Positions 8,126 through 17,065 are shown, numbered from the stretch's first letter. The stretch is 64,000 nt of DNA from Actinomycetes bacterium (GCA_021848365.1 JAJZUS010000001.1:604608-668607), one strand, 5' to 3'. The notes: generated by a model not told the origin, from the letters alone. Translations and numbers: made by a program.

Positions 8126-8272
8126 GTGGACAACGCCGCGAGCGACATCGCGAACTCACCGCTCCCGACGCAGCAGACGCTGCGCCGACGCAACAACCTC
8201 GTCTTCCAGATGTGGCGATTCGTCGCGCTCAACGTGCGCTTCGTCACCATGATCTTCAAGGGAAACCACTAG
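8126..8272 (+). CDS. 48-residue basic, partly hydrophobic small protein
   Basis: A short reading frame with GTG start 7 nt after a GAGAGGA ribosome binding site, placed 16 nt after the SQR-like gene and 7 nt before the repressor gene. The N-terminal third is polar; after RRRNN a hydrophobic, aromatic segment (residues 24-44, including FQMWRFVALNVRF) follows and the protein ends KGNH. No family is recognised. The position and codon use argue that it is translated. It could be a membrane-associated partner of the SQR-like enzyme. Confidence 0.65.
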   Translation: MDNAASDIANSPLPTQQTLRRRNNLVFQMWRFVALNVRFVTMIFKGNH

Positions 8273-8279
8273 GAGCACC

Positions 8280-8564
8280 ATGACCGACAAGGCCACGCAC
8301 GTCCTCCAGGACCAAGAACAGCTCGACGCCATCCTGAAGCGCCTCAAGCGGGCGCACGGGCAGATGGGCGCCGTCGTGCGCATGCTCGAGGAGGGTCGCT
8401 CCTGCGAGGACGTCATCACGCAGATGTCGGCGGTGAGCAAGGCCATCAACACGGCCGCCTTCGCCCTGATCTCGACGAGCCTGAAGGAGTGCATCATCGA
8501 GCCCTCGGCCGACTCCGAGGAGATGACGATGAAGCTCCAGCGACTGTTCCTCAGCCTCGCCTAA
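8280..8564 (+). CDS. cstR: CstR-like persulfide-sensing repressor (DUF156/CsoR family)
   Basis: A 94-residue all-helical repressor. Cys42 (in GRSCEDVITQ) and Cys71 (in LKECI) are 29 residues apart, the spacing of the two metal-binding or sulfur-sensing cysteines in the family. The position of the copper-binding His of CsoR, four residues before the second Cys, is Ser67 here. This fits CstR, which senses persulfide by di- to tetrasulfide cross-links, rather than a Cu(I) sensor. ATG start with a CTAGGAG ribosome binding site overlapping the previous stop. It likely represses its own operon through the operator at 6592. Confidence 0.85.
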   Translation: MTDKATHVLQDQEQLDAILKRLKRAHGQMGAVVRMLEEGRSCEDVITQMSAVSKAINTAAFALISTSLKECIIEPSADSEEMTMKLQRLFLSLA

Positions 8565-8606
8565 TCGCACCCCGCACACCCCCCCAACCCCCCAAGGAGA
8601 CAAGAG

Positions 8607-10247
8607 ATGAGAGTCGTCATCATCGGCGGCGTCGCCGGCGGCATGTCGGCCGCGACGCGACTGCGCCGCCTGGACAGTGACGCCGAGATCATCGTGCTCG
8701 AGCGCAGCGGCTACGTGAGCTACGCGAACTGCGGACTGCCGTACTTCGTCGGCGGCGTGATCAGCGACGAGGAGGACCTGCTGCTGCAGACCCCCGAGAG
8801 CCTGCACGCGCGCTTCCGGCTCGACGTGCGCGTGAGCAGCGAGGTCGTGGCGATCGAGCCGGTCACCCGCACGGTCAGCGTGCGCGAGCTGCCGGGCGAG
8901 GCCACCTACGACCTCGGCTACGACTTCCTGATCCTGAGCCCGGGGGCCTCGCCGGTCGTGCCGCCGATCCCCGGGATCGAGCGGGCCATGGTCCTGCGCA
9001 CGGTCGAGGACGTGGAGCGCATGGCCGCCTCGGTCGAGGACCAGCCCGAACGGGCCGTCGTCATCGGCGGTGGCTTCATCGGCCTCGAGATCACCGAGAA
9101 CCTGATCCACCGCGGCGTCCCGACGGCGCTCGTCGAGGCGACCGACCAGGTGATGGCGCCGCTCGACCCCGAGATGGCCCACCTGGTCGCCGACGAGCTG
9201 CGCCGCCACGGCGTCGACCTGCACCTGGCCAACTCGGTGACCCGCATCGACGAGGGTGGCGTCGTCCTCGCCTCGGGCGAGGTCCTCGCGGCCGATCTGG
9301 TGGTCGCCGCCATCGGCGTGCGCCCTGACGTGCGCCTCGCTCGCGAGGCCGGCCTCACGATCGGCGCTGCCGGCGGCATCGCCGTCGACGAGTTCAACCG
9401 CACGAGCGACGAGCGCATCTACGCGGTCGGTGACGCGGCGGAGAAGACCGACGCCCTGGATGGGGGCGCCACGCTGGTGCCGCTCGCGAACATCGCCAAT
9501 CGCCACGGCCGCGTGGTCGCCGACCACATCGTCGGTCGGCCGATCCGCCCGGTGTCGACGATCGGCACCGCCATCGTGAAGGTCTTCGACCTCGTCGTCG
9601 CGGCGACGGGCTGGAACGAGAAGCGACTCGCGGCCCAGGGCCGGGCGCACCTCGCGATCCATACCCATCCCGCCCACCACGCCGGCTACTACCCCGGCGC
9701 ACGCAAGATGGCGCTCAAGCTGCTCGTCGAGCCGACCTCCGGCGCGATCCTCGGCGCCCAGGCCGTGGGCACCGAAGGCGTGGACAAGCGCATCGACGTG
9801 ATCGCGACGGCCATTCGCGCGGGCCTCACCGCGCCCGAGCTGGCCGACCTCGAGCTCGCCTACGCGCCGCCCTTCGGGTCGGCGAAGGACCCCGTCAACA
9901 TGCTCGGCTACGTGGCGGAGAACCTCCTCACCGGCCTCGTGGAGTCGGCCCAGTGGCACGAGACCCGGCCCCTCGCCGAGCAGGGGTACCTCCTGCTCGA
10001 CGTGCGCACGCCCGGCGAGTTCGCCCGAGGCACCGTGCCGGGGGCCCGGAACATCCCCGTCGACGAGCTGCGCGACCGTATGTCCGAGATCGACGCCCGC
10101 GACGTCGTGGTGATCTGTCAGGTGGGCCAGCGTGGCCACGTGGCCACGCGACTCCTGCGCGCTCACGGCTTCAACGCGCGAAACCTCTCCGGCGGCTACC
10201 AGACCTGGCACACCTCGCCGGCGGCCATCCCCGCGCTCGTCCACTGA
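8607..10247 (+). CDS. CoA-disulfide reductase/rhodanese fusion (NAD(P)H-dependent persulfide reductase type)
   Basis: A 546-residue two-domain protein. Residues 1-450 are a pyridine nucleotide-disulfide oxidoreductase with GGVAGG at 7-12, a single redox Cys42 in SYANCGLPY, and a second Rossmann motif VIGGGFIGLE. Residues 455-546 are a rhodanese domain with active Cys504 in CQVGQRG. Proteins of this design reduce CoA or glutathione persulfides and polysulfides with NAD(P)H. It is the fourth gene of the CstR-controlled operon, so persulfide clearance is the most likely job. The ATG follows an AAGGAGACAAGAG leader. Confidence 0.88.
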   Translation: MRVVIIGGVAGGMSAATRLRRLDSDAEIIVLERSGYVSYANCGLPYFVGGVISDEEDLLLQTPESLHARFRLDVRVSSEVVAIEPVTRTVSVRELPGEATYDLGYDFLILSPGASPVVPPIPGIERAMVLRTVEDVERMAASVEDQPERAVVIGGGFIGLEITENLIHRGVPTALVEATDQVMAPLDPEMAHLVADELRRHGVDLHLANSVTRIDEGGVVLASGEVLAADLVVAAIGVRPDVRLAREAGLTIGAAGGIAVDEFNRTSDERIYAVGDAAEKTDALDGGATLVPLANIANRHGRVVADHIVGRPIRPVSTIGTAIVKVFDLVVAATGWNEKRLAAQGRAHLAIHTHPAHHAGYYPGARKMALKLLVEPTSGAILGAQAVGTEGVDKRIDVIATAIRAGLTAPELADLELAYAPPFGSAKDPVNMLGYVAENLLTGLVESAQWHETRPLAEQGYLLLDVRTPGEFARGTVPGARNIPVDELRDRMSEIDARDVVVICQVGQRGHVATRLLRAHGFNARNLSGGYQTWHTSPAAIPALVH

Positions 10248-10300
10248 TCTCCCTCACCACCAATCCCACCTAACAACCCCAACCGAAAGGAAACAGACCA

Positions 10301-10465
10301 ATGTGCAGTCGAGTGACGTGCCGGACCTGCGGCAAGCCGACGTGGAGCGGATGCGGTAACCACATCGAGCAGGCGCTGGCGGGCGTGCCCAAGGCCGACC
10401 GCTGCCAGGGCCACGAGAGCCCGGCGGGCTCGGGCGGCTTCATGTCGCGCCTATTCTCTCGGTGA
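10301..10465 (+). CDS. 54-residue Cys/His-rich putative zinc-binding small protein
   Basis: A short gene with a GAAAGGAAACAG ribosome binding site. It has five cysteines (2, 7, 10, 18, 35) and two histidines (21, 38), arranged as CRTCGKPTWSGCGNH and RCQGH, as in small zinc-ribbon-like proteins seen in many genomes without known function. The basic C-terminus follows a Gly/Ser linker. It lies 53 nt after the rhodanese fusion and its stop overlaps the start of the methyltransferase gene. The Cys content could suit metal or sulfane-sulfur binding. Confidence 0.7.
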   Translation: MCSRVTCRTCGKPTWSGCGNHIEQALAGVPKADRCQGHESPAGSGGFMSRLFSR

Positions 10466-11238
10466 TGAACGCAGCCGCGCGGTGGCGTGACGCTCTGGCG
10501 GAGTGGGCCATCCCCGACGCCATCCTGTCTCAGGCCCCGGAGAGCCCGTGGATTCACCCCCCGGCGCTCTTCGGGCTGCCCGAGCGGATCGAGGACACGC
10601 CGTCGCACGCCCGCGCGCGCGAGGCCCTGCCCGAGGGCGGGTCCGTGCTCGACGTCGGGTGCGGTGGGGGGATCGCGGCCTACGCGATCACCCCACCCGC
10701 CCGCCGGGTGATCGGCGTCGACCACCAGGCGGCCATGCTCGCCATGTTCCGCGAGGCCGGCGCGGCCCGCGGGGTCGAGGTCCTCACCGTGGAGGGCGAC
10801 TGGCCGGCCGTCGCGTCGATCACGCCCGTCGCCGACGTCGTGACGACCCACCACGTCGTCTACAACGTGGGCGACATCGTGCCCTTCCTCGAGGCCCTCA
10901 CCGACCACGCGCGACGTCGCGTGGTCGTCGAGATGCCCGAGCGCCACCCCCTGGCGGGGATGACGCCCGCCTGGCGACACTTCTGGGACCTCGATCGGCC
11001 GGACGAGCCGACCCCCGAGGACCTGCTCGCCGTCCTCGCCGAGATGGGCGTCGCGGCGCACTCGGAGTACTTCACGGGCTCGATGCGCGGCGAGGTCGAC
11101 CTCGATCAGGCGGCTCACTTCACTCGGATTCGCCTCTGCCTCGCGCCCGAGCGCGAGGGCGAGGTCCGCGAGTTCCTCGCGGCCCAGGCGGCGACGCCGG
11201 GGCGGGCGCTGCGGACGATCTGGTGGGACGTCGCCTAG
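10462..11238 (+). CDS. Class I SAM-dependent methyltransferase
   Basis: A 258-residue methyltransferase with SAM motif I VLDVGCGGG at about residues 57-65 and an acidic residue closing strand 2 (VIGVDHQ). Substrate is unknown. GTG at 10462 (overlapping the previous stop as GTGA) or the ATG one codon later may be the start. Translational coupling to the Cys-rich small protein puts it at the end of the sulfur operon, though a functional link to persulfide metabolism is only positional. Confidence 0.75.
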   Translation: MMNAAARWRDALAEWAIPDAILSQAPESPWIHPPALFGLPERIEDTPSHARAREALPEGGSVLDVGCGGGIAAYAITPPARRVIGVDHQAAMLAMFREAGAARGVEVLTVEGDWPAVASITPVADVVTTHHVVYNVGDIVPFLEALTDHARRRVVVEMPERHPLAGMTPAWRHFWDLDRPDEPTPEDLLAVLAEMGVAAHSEYFTGSMRGEVDLDQAAHFTRIRLCLAPEREGEVREFLAAQAATPGRALRTIWWDVA

Positions 11239-11331
11239 CGCGACGCCACCTCCCACCTCGCGCGATGCACGGACCACGAGACACGGGACCATTGGCCCCG
11301 GTGAATGTGTAGTACGGGACTCAACATTCGA

Positions 11332-11337
11332 TAGGTT
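11332..11337 (+). promoter_or_regulatory. -10 box for leaderless cydA transcript
   Basis: TAGGTT ends 6 nt before the cydA ATG, so the transcript probably starts at or next to the start codon. The upstream 105 bp has no clear Rex or other known operator. Confidence 0.45.
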
Positions 11338-11343
11338 GGACGC

Positions 11344-12741
11344 ATGAGTGCACTACTCGCTGGTATCTCCACCCTGACCCTGGCCCGGTGGCAGTTCGCC
11401 GTGACCACCGTCTTCCACTTCCTGTTCGTCCCCCTGACGATCGGCCTGTCGCTGCTGGTGGCCATCTTGCAGACCGCGGCCTACCGCACGGGTGACGAGG
11501 CCTGGGAGCGGGCGACGCGCTTCTTCGGCAAGCTCTTCCTCGTCAACTTCGCCATTGGCGTGGTGACCGGGATCGTGCAGGAGTTCCAGTTCGGCATGGA
11601 CTGGTCGCGCTACTCGGTCTTCGTCGGCAACATCTTCGGCGCGCCCCTCGCCATCGAGGGCCTACTCGCCTTCTTCATGGAGTCGACGTTCCTCGGCGTC
11701 TGGATCTTCGGGCGCGGCCGGGTGAGTCCTCGGGTCCACGTCCTGTCGATCTGGCTGGCGAGCCTCGGCACGATCCTGTCAGCCGCCTTCATCGTGGCGG
11801 CCAACGCGTGGATGCAGCACCCGGTCGGCTACGCGATCGACCCGCGGACCCACCAGGCCGTGATGACGAACTTCTGGGCCGTCATGACGAACTCGACCTT
11901 CGTCCTCGAGTACGGGCACGTCCTCTTCGCGGCCTTCCTGACCGGGGCCGCCTTCCTCCTCGGGGTCGCCGCGTGGCACCTGCGCCGGGGCCACGACACC
12001 GCGGCCTTCGCGAAGGCCGCGCGCGTCGGCGTCGTCGTCGTGCTCATCGCCGCGGTCGGCACGATCTTCCTCGGCGACTCCCAGGGCAAGCAGATGGAGA
12101 CCCAGCAGCCCATGAAGATGGCCGCCGCGGAGGCCCTCTACGACACGACGAGCGCCGCCTCCTTCTCGCTGCTCACCATCGGCAACCTCTCGGGCAACCC
12201 GATCTTCCAGGTTCGCGTGCCCCACATCCTCTCGGTCCTCGCGACCAACACCTGGGACGGCCAGGTGGAGGGGATCCACCAGCTCCAGGCCCAGGCGACG
12301 AAGAAGTACGGCGCGGGCAGCTACGTGCCGGTCATCTGGCTCCTCTACTGGACCTTCCGGATCATGGTGGGCCTCGGCATCCTCCTGCTCGCGCTCGGGG
12401 CCATCGGCCTCTGGCTGATGCGCAAGCGCCGCCTCGAGCAATCGCCGCGCTTCCTGCGCTTCGCCGCCTGGATGATCCTGGCGCCCTTCATCGCCAACTC
12501 GGTGGGCTGGATCTTCACCGAGGTCGGTCGTCAGCCCTGGGTCGTCTACGGGTTGCTCAAGACCTCGAACGCCGTCTCGGTGATCTCGCCCGGCTACGTG
12601 GCGACGAGCCTCATCGGCTTCACCGCGATCTACACCGTCCTCGCGATCATCGAGATCGCGCTCATGATCCGCCTGGCCCGGATCCCGGAGGCGCCGCTGT
12701 CGCCCGCCGAGGCCGAGGCCGCGCCCGAGCTCGTCTACTAG
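11344..12741 (+). CDS. cydA: Cytochrome bd ubiquinol oxidase subunit I
   Basis: A 465-residue membrane subunit carrying hemes b558, b595 and d and the quinol site of the bd-type terminal oxidase, which has high oxygen affinity and resists sulfide and NO. It begins LARWQFAVTTVFHFLFVP, with the N-terminal heme-ligand His25. A GRQPW motif near the C-terminus (EVGRQPWVVYGLLKT) and about nine membrane segments are visible. The Q loop is of the short type. Being next to a sulfide operon fits a sulfide-tolerant oxidase. Confidence 0.95.
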   Translation: MSALLAGISTLTLARWQFAVTTVFHFLFVPLTIGLSLLVAILQTAAYRTGDEAWERATRFFGKLFLVNFAIGVVTGIVQEFQFGMDWSRYSVFVGNIFGAPLAIEGLLAFFMESTFLGVWIFGRGRVSPRVHVLSIWLASLGTILSAAFIVAANAWMQHPVGYAIDPRTHQAVMTNFWAVMTNSTFVLEYGHVLFAAFLTGAAFLLGVAAWHLRRGHDTAAFAKAARVGVVVVLIAAVGTIFLGDSQGKQMETQQPMKMAAAEALYDTTSAASFSLLTIGNLSGNPIFQVRVPHILSVLATNTWDGQVEGIHQLQAQATKKYGAGSYVPVIWLLYWTFRIMVGLGILLLALGAIGLWLMRKRRLEQSPRFLRFAAWMILAPFIANSVGWIFTEVGRQPWVVYGLLKTSNAVSVISPGYVATSLIGFTAIYTVLAIIEIALMIRLARIPEAPLSPAEAEAAPELVY

Positions 12742-12750
12742 GAGGTGGCC

Positions 12751-13800
12751 GTGTTCGCCGTCACCGCATCACCGAGCGGCCTCGAGCAGCTCTGGTTCGC
12801 CCTCATCGGAGTGCTCTGGCTGGGGTACTTCTTCCTCGAGGGCTTCGACTTCGGCGTGGGGGTCCTGCTCCCGTTCGTCGCGCGCGACGACGTCGATCGG
12901 CGCGTCGTCATCAACAGCATCGGGCCCGTCTGGGACGGGAACGAGGTGTGGCTGCTGGTGGCCGGCGGGGCGACCTTCGCGGCCTTCCCCCTCTGGTACG
13001 CGACTGTCTTCTCGGGCTTCTACCTCGCCCTCTTCGTCGTGCTGGCGGCCCTCATCGTGCGCGGGATCGCCTTCGAGTTCCGGCACCGGCGCGACGACGC
13101 CCGGTGGCGGCGGGCCTGGGACCGGGCCATCTTCTGGGGGTCGGCCCTGCCGGCCCTGCTCTGGGGAGTCGCCTTCGCGGACTTCGTCCACGGGGTGCCG
13201 ATCGTCGCGGGCGGGGCCTGGACCGGGACCTTCTTCGACCTGGTGAAGCCCTACGCGCTGCTCGGCGGACTGGCCACCCTGTCGCTCTTCACCCTCCACG
13301 GCGCCACCTACCTCGGCCTGAAGGCCGAGGACCCGGTGCGCGAGAACGCGCGCGCGGTCGGTCAGCGCCTCGCCCCGGTGACCTTCGTGCTGGTGACCGC
13401 CTTCCTCGGGTGGACCTACCTCAGCGCCCACGCCTGGCACCACGTCGGACTGGTCCCGCCGCTGCTGCCGATCCTCGCGGTCGGCGTGCTGGCCGCCGTC
13501 GGGTGGCTGATCGGTGAGCGCATGGAGGGCTGGGCCTTCGTGGCGACGGCCTTCGTCGTGCTGGCGCTCTTCACGACGTTGCTGCTGGACCTCTACCCGA
13601 ACGTGCTCGTCAGCTCGGTGAGGACCTCCTACGACCTCAGCATCGTCGCGAGCGCCTCGCATCCCTACACTCTGAAGGTGATGAGCTGGGTAGCGCTGAT
13701 CTTCACGCCCTTCGTGCTCGTCTACCAGGGCTGGACGTACTGGGTGTTCAAGAAGCGGGTCGGCCGTCCCGGGCGAGTCGAGCAGCCCACCGAGGCCTAG
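12751..13800 (+). CDS. cydB: Cytochrome bd ubiquinol oxidase subunit II
   Basis: A membrane subunit of about 349 residues that pairs with CydA. The start LEQLWFALIGVLWLGYFFLEGFDFG is typical, including the GFDFG motif, and WDGNEVWLL follows. GTG at 12751 is preferred over GTG at 12745, because the AGGAGG ribosome binding site ends too close to the first one. It starts 9 nt after cydA, so the two form one operon. Confidence 0.94.
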   Translation: MFAVTASPSGLEQLWFALIGVLWLGYFFLEGFDFGVGVLLPFVARDDVDRRVVINSIGPVWDGNEVWLLVAGGATFAAFPLWYATVFSGFYLALFVVLAALIVRGIAFEFRHRRDDARWRRAWDRAIFWGSALPALLWGVAFADFVHGVPIVAGGAWTGTFFDLVKPYALLGGLATLSLFTLHGATYLGLKAEDPVRENARAVGQRLAPVTFVLVTAFLGWTYLSAHAWHHVGLVPPLLPILAVGVLAAVGWLIGERMEGWAFVATAFVVLALFTTLLLDLYPNVLVSSVRTSYDLSIVASASHPYTLKVMSWVALIFTPFVLVYQGWTYWVFKKRVGRPGRVEQPTEA

Positions 13801-13812
13801 GGTCGCGTCCCC

Positions 13813-13850
13813 GGGGGCCCTCCTCGCGCGCCTGCGGCGCGCGAGCCCCC
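13813..13850 (+). promoter_or_regulatory. Strong hairpin between cydB and cydD
   Basis: A perfect 9-bp stem CTCGCGCGC/GCGCGCGAG (13823-13831 and 13837-13845) with a 5-nt loop. It is flanked by GGGGG (13813-13817) and CCCCC (13846-13850), which can extend the stem past a bulge. There is no U tract. It may lower read-through into the transporter genes or stabilise the cydAB message. Confidence 0.45.
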
Positions 13851-13867
13851 TGGCGATCCGGGGCGTC

Positions 13868-15355
13868 GTGGCGTCCGTCACCGCCAGCCTGGTGGCGACG
13901 GGGGCGCTCGTCGTCCAGGCGTTCGCCCTCGGGGCCGTGCTGGCGGCGCTCGCCCGGGACCCTCGCGCCGGCCTGGCACCCCTCGCGTGGCTCGTCGGGG
14001 CGACCGCCGTGCGGGCTCTCGCGAACGGCCTCGGCGAGCTGATCACGACGCGGCTCGCCGCGCCGGTCCGCCGCGCCCTGCGCCGTCGCGCCCTCGCCGT
14101 CGTACTCGACCGCGGTCGCGAGAGCGGCGCCGAGGCGACCGCCCATCTCCTGACGCGGGGCCTCGACGAGCTGGAGACCTTCCTCTCCACCTACGTCCCG
14201 GCGCTCGCGCTCGCGCTCGTCGCGCCGGTCGGGGTGGCCCTCGTGATCGGCGCCGAGGACTGGCTGAGCGGCGTGATCGTCGCCGTCTCGGCCCTGGTGC
14301 TGCCGGTCTTCATGATCCTGCTGGGCCTCGCCGCTCGCGACGAGATGGACCGGCGCTGGCGCGACCAGCAGCGCCTCGCCACCTACGTCGGCGACGTGGT
14401 GCGCGGAATGCGCGACCTCAAGTCCCTCAACCGGTCGCGCGACGCGGTGCGCTCGCTCGACGACGCGGGGGAGGCCCTCACGCGCTCCACGATGGCGACG
14501 CTGCGGGTCGCCTTCTTGTCGACCTTCGCCCTCGAGCTGCTGAGCTCGCTCGCGACCGCGCTGGTCGCCCTCTCGTTGGGGCTGCGCCTCATCCACGGCG
14601 GGCTCTCCCTCGAGCGGGCCCTCGTCGTGCTGCTGCTCACGCCCGAGGTGTTCGCGCCGCTGCGCCGCGCGGCCGCCCGCTACCACGACGGCACCGTGGG
14701 GATGAGCGCGGCCGGGGACGTGCTCGACCTCGTCGAACGCGCCCGACCGTCGGGAGAGCGCCCGGCTCCCGGCGCGCCCCCGGCGATCACCTTCGCATCC
14801 CTGCGGGCCCGTCCGGGACTCGCCGCGGTCGACGCCGTCGTCGCGCCGGGTGGTCGACTCACCGTGCGGGGACCGTCCGGGGCGGGCAAGACGAGCCTGC
14901 TGCGCGTCCTCGCCGGCCTCGCCGACCCCCACGAGGGCGCGGTGCTGATCGACGGCGCCCCACTCGCACGGATCGACGCCGACGCGTGGCGGGCCCGGGT
15001 GGGCTGGCTCGACCAGGACCCGACGCTGCGGGGCGTGACGACGCGTGACGCGCTGACGCGGGGCGCGACGGCGAGCGACGCCGTGCTGCGGGACCTCCTC
15101 GACGACCTCGGCCTCGACCTCGCGCTCGACGAGCCGCTCGCCGGCCTCGAGCTCTCCGCCGGTGAGCGTCGGCGACTGGCGCTCGCGGGCGCCCTCGTGC
15201 GCGATCCCCTGGTGCTGGTGCTCGACGAGCCGACGGCGCACCTCGACCCCGGGAGCGCCGCGCGGGTGCGCGCGGTGATCGCGCGCTCGCGCGCCACGGT
15301 GATCGTCGCGGCCCACGAGAGCGTGGTCGAGGGCCCCGAGGTGGCCGTCGGGTGA
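13868..15355 (+). CDS. cydD: Thiol reductant ABC exporter subunit CydD
   Basis: A fused permease/ATPase half-transporter. With CydC it exports cysteine or glutathione-like thiols needed for assembly of cytochrome bd. Six membrane helices fill residues 1-300; the ATPase has Walker A GPSGAGKT, signature LSAGERRR and Walker B LVLVLDEPTAH. At 495 residues from GTG 13868 it is short. The frame upstream (LLARLRRASPLAIRGV) reads like the usual CydD N-terminus but has no ATG, GTG or TTG, so the true start may be non-canonical or the N-terminus trimmed. Confidence 0.88.
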   Translation: MASVTASLVATGALVVQAFALGAVLAALARDPRAGLAPLAWLVGATAVRALANGLGELITTRLAAPVRRALRRRALAVVLDRGRESGAEATAHLLTRGLDELETFLSTYVPALALALVAPVGVALVIGAEDWLSGVIVAVSALVLPVFMILLGLAARDEMDRRWRDQQRLATYVGDVVRGMRDLKSLNRSRDAVRSLDDAGEALTRSTMATLRVAFLSTFALELLSSLATALVALSLGLRLIHGGLSLERALVVLLLTPEVFAPLRRAAARYHDGTVGMSAAGDVLDLVERARPSGERPAPGAPPAITFASLRARPGLAAVDAVVAPGGRLTVRGPSGAGKTSLLRVLAGLADPHEGAVLIDGAPLARIDADAWRARVGWLDQDPTLRGVTTRDALTRGATASDAVLRDLLDDLGLDLALDEPLAGLELSAGERRRLALAGALVRDPLVLVLDEPTAHLDPGSAARVRAVIARSRATVIVAAHESVVEGPEVAVG

Positions 15356-16956
15356 GCGTCCGGGCGGCGATGGCGGCCGAGCGCCGGGGGATCGTGCGCG
15401 CGCTGGCGATCGGCGTGGTCGTGGCGCTCAGTACGGCCGGGCTCTCCCTCACCTCGGCCTGGCTGATCGTGCGAGCGTGGCAGCGACCGGCCGTGCTCTC
15501 GCTGAGCGTCCCGATGGGTCTCGTCCAGATCTTCGCGCTGGCGAAGGCGGCCACCCGCTACGCCGAGCGCACGGCGACGCACCGCGTGGCCCTCTCGGTC
15601 ATGTCGCGGGTCCGGGCCGACCTCGCACGCGAGATCGAGCCGCTGGTGCCGGCCGGTCTCGGGCCCCGGCCGGGCGAGGTGGTGGAGCTGGCGCTCAACG
15701 ACGTCGACCGCGTCGAGAGCCTGCTGGTGGCCGTCGCGGCGCCGCTCGCCGCGGGCACGGTCGCCGCCCTCGTCGTCGCGGTCGTCCTCGGCCTCCTCGT
15801 GCCCCTGGCGGGCCTCGCCCTCGCCGTCGCCCTCCTCGTCGCCCTCGGTGCGGGACCGGTGAGCGCCCGCCTCGCCGCCCGGGCCGAGGAGCGTCGCGAC
15901 GCCGCGCTCGCCGCGCTCGCCGCGCTCGTCGACGACCTCGTTCGCGACCCGGCGGCGGTGGCGCTCGGCGAGGGGTGCGCCAGCGCCCTCGCGCGACTCG
16001 ACGAGCACGAGGACGCCCTCGACCGGGCCCGGCGGACGGGGGCGTGGGTGCGCGCCCTGACGACGGCCACCCTGACGGCGACGAGCGGGCTCGCCGCCGC
16101 GGCGATCGTCGCGTTGAGCGCCGCGGCCCGCGCCGGCGGGCACCTCGGGGCCGCCCTCGTGGCGGTTCCCGCGCTCGGGGCGATCGCCGCCCTCGACCTC
16201 GTGGGAGGGGCCGCCGGGCTCACCGGCTGGCGAGCCGACCGGGCGAGCCTGGTCCGGCTCGCGACCCTCCGGGATCGTCCCGTGCCGGTGGTCGAGCCGG
16301 AGCGTCCCCGGGGGGTCGTGCCGGGTGACCTCGTGGCGCGCGCCGTGGGGGTCACCGGGCGGCTGGCGCCGACGGACCTCACGGCGTCGACGGGCGTCCT
16401 CGCCCTCGCCGGCCCCTCCGGGTCCGGCAAGACGACCCTCGGGCTGGTGCTCGCGAAGTTCCTCGACCCCGACGCCGGACGACTCACCCTCGGGGGCGTC
16501 GACGTCGCCGACCTCACCTCGACGTCGGTGCGCGAGGTCGTCGGCTCGGTCGGGGACCAGCCGCACGTCTTCGCGACCTCGCTCGCCGGGAACCTGCGCC
16601 TCGCCCGTCCCGACGCCCGCGACGGCGACCTGCGCGAGGTCCTGGAGCGGGTCGGGCTCGCCGACCTGCTCGCTCGCCCCGGGGGCCTCGACGCCCCCCT
16701 CGGGGGAGCGAGCGTCGGACTCTCGGGGGGTGAACGGGCGCGCCTAGGCCTCGCCCGCGCCCTGCTCGGCGCTCGGGCGGCGCTGGTCGTCGACGAGCCG
16801 ACCGCCTCCCTCGACGAGGTGAGCGCCGAGCGCGTGCGCGCCTCCCTCGCCGCCTACGGACGGGACCACGCCGTCGTCCTCATCTCGCACCGGCCCGAGG
16901 ACCTCGCGGCGGCCGACCGCGTCGTCCGGCTGACGCCGCCACCCCCCCTGGGCTAA
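15352..16956 (+). CDS. cydC: Thiol reductant ABC exporter subunit CydC
   Basis: A 534-residue partner of CydD. An N-terminal exporter membrane domain is followed by an ATPase with Walker A GPSGSGKTT, signature LSGGERARLGLARALL and Walker B LVVDEPTAS. The sequence ALAKAATRYAERTATHRVAL in the second loop is typical of CydC. It overlaps cydD by 4 bp (GTGA), so the two are co-translated. Confidence 0.9.
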   Translation: MSVRAAMAAERRGIVRALAIGVVVALSTAGLSLTSAWLIVRAWQRPAVLSLSVPMGLVQIFALAKAATRYAERTATHRVALSVMSRVRADLAREIEPLVPAGLGPRPGEVVELALNDVDRVESLLVAVAAPLAAGTVAALVVAVVLGLLVPLAGLALAVALLVALGAGPVSARLAARAEERRDAALAALAALVDDLVRDPAAVALGEGCASALARLDEHEDALDRARRTGAWVRALTTATLTATSGLAAAAIVALSAAARAGGHLGAALVAVPALGAIAALDLVGGAAGLTGWRADRASLVRLATLRDRPVPVVEPERPRGVVPGDLVARAVGVTGRLAPTDLTASTGVLALAGPSGSGKTTLGLVLAKFLDPDAGRLTLGGVDVADLTSTSVREVVGSVGDQPHVFATSLAGNLRLARPDARDGDLREVLERVGLADLLARPGGLDAPLGGASVGLSGGERARLGLARALLGARAALVVDEPTASLDEVSAERVRASLAAYGRDHAVVLISHRPEDLAAADRVVRLTPPPPLG

Positions 16957-16957
16957 G

Positions 16958-17065
16958 GTCGAGTCGCCTCGGAGCAGCGAAGTCGGTGAGATTCCGACGC
17001 TGTCCCGCAACTGTGAGGGGTTCGCCCCGAGCCAGGTCGCCTGCGACGAGGTCAGTGCACCACCA
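16958..17065 (+). promoter_or_regulatory. Cobalamin riboswitch
   Basis: The core consensus is present: a GTCGGTGAGATTCCGACGCT helix (16982-17001), the CCCGCAACTGTGA stretch (17004-17016), and the B12 box GAGCCAGGTCGCCTGC (17029-17044). Closing pairing CCTCG/CGAGG (16967-16971 with 17046-17050) is possible. It lies in the 176-bp leader of the btuFCD-like genes, so it should lower their expression when B12 is plentiful. Exact ends are approximate. Confidence 0.9.

Noticed and set aside
8280-8564. Copper-sensing CsoR
   Set aside because: The metal-binding His four residues before the second Cys is Ser67, and the neighbours handle sulfur, with no copper transporter or chaperone nearby.
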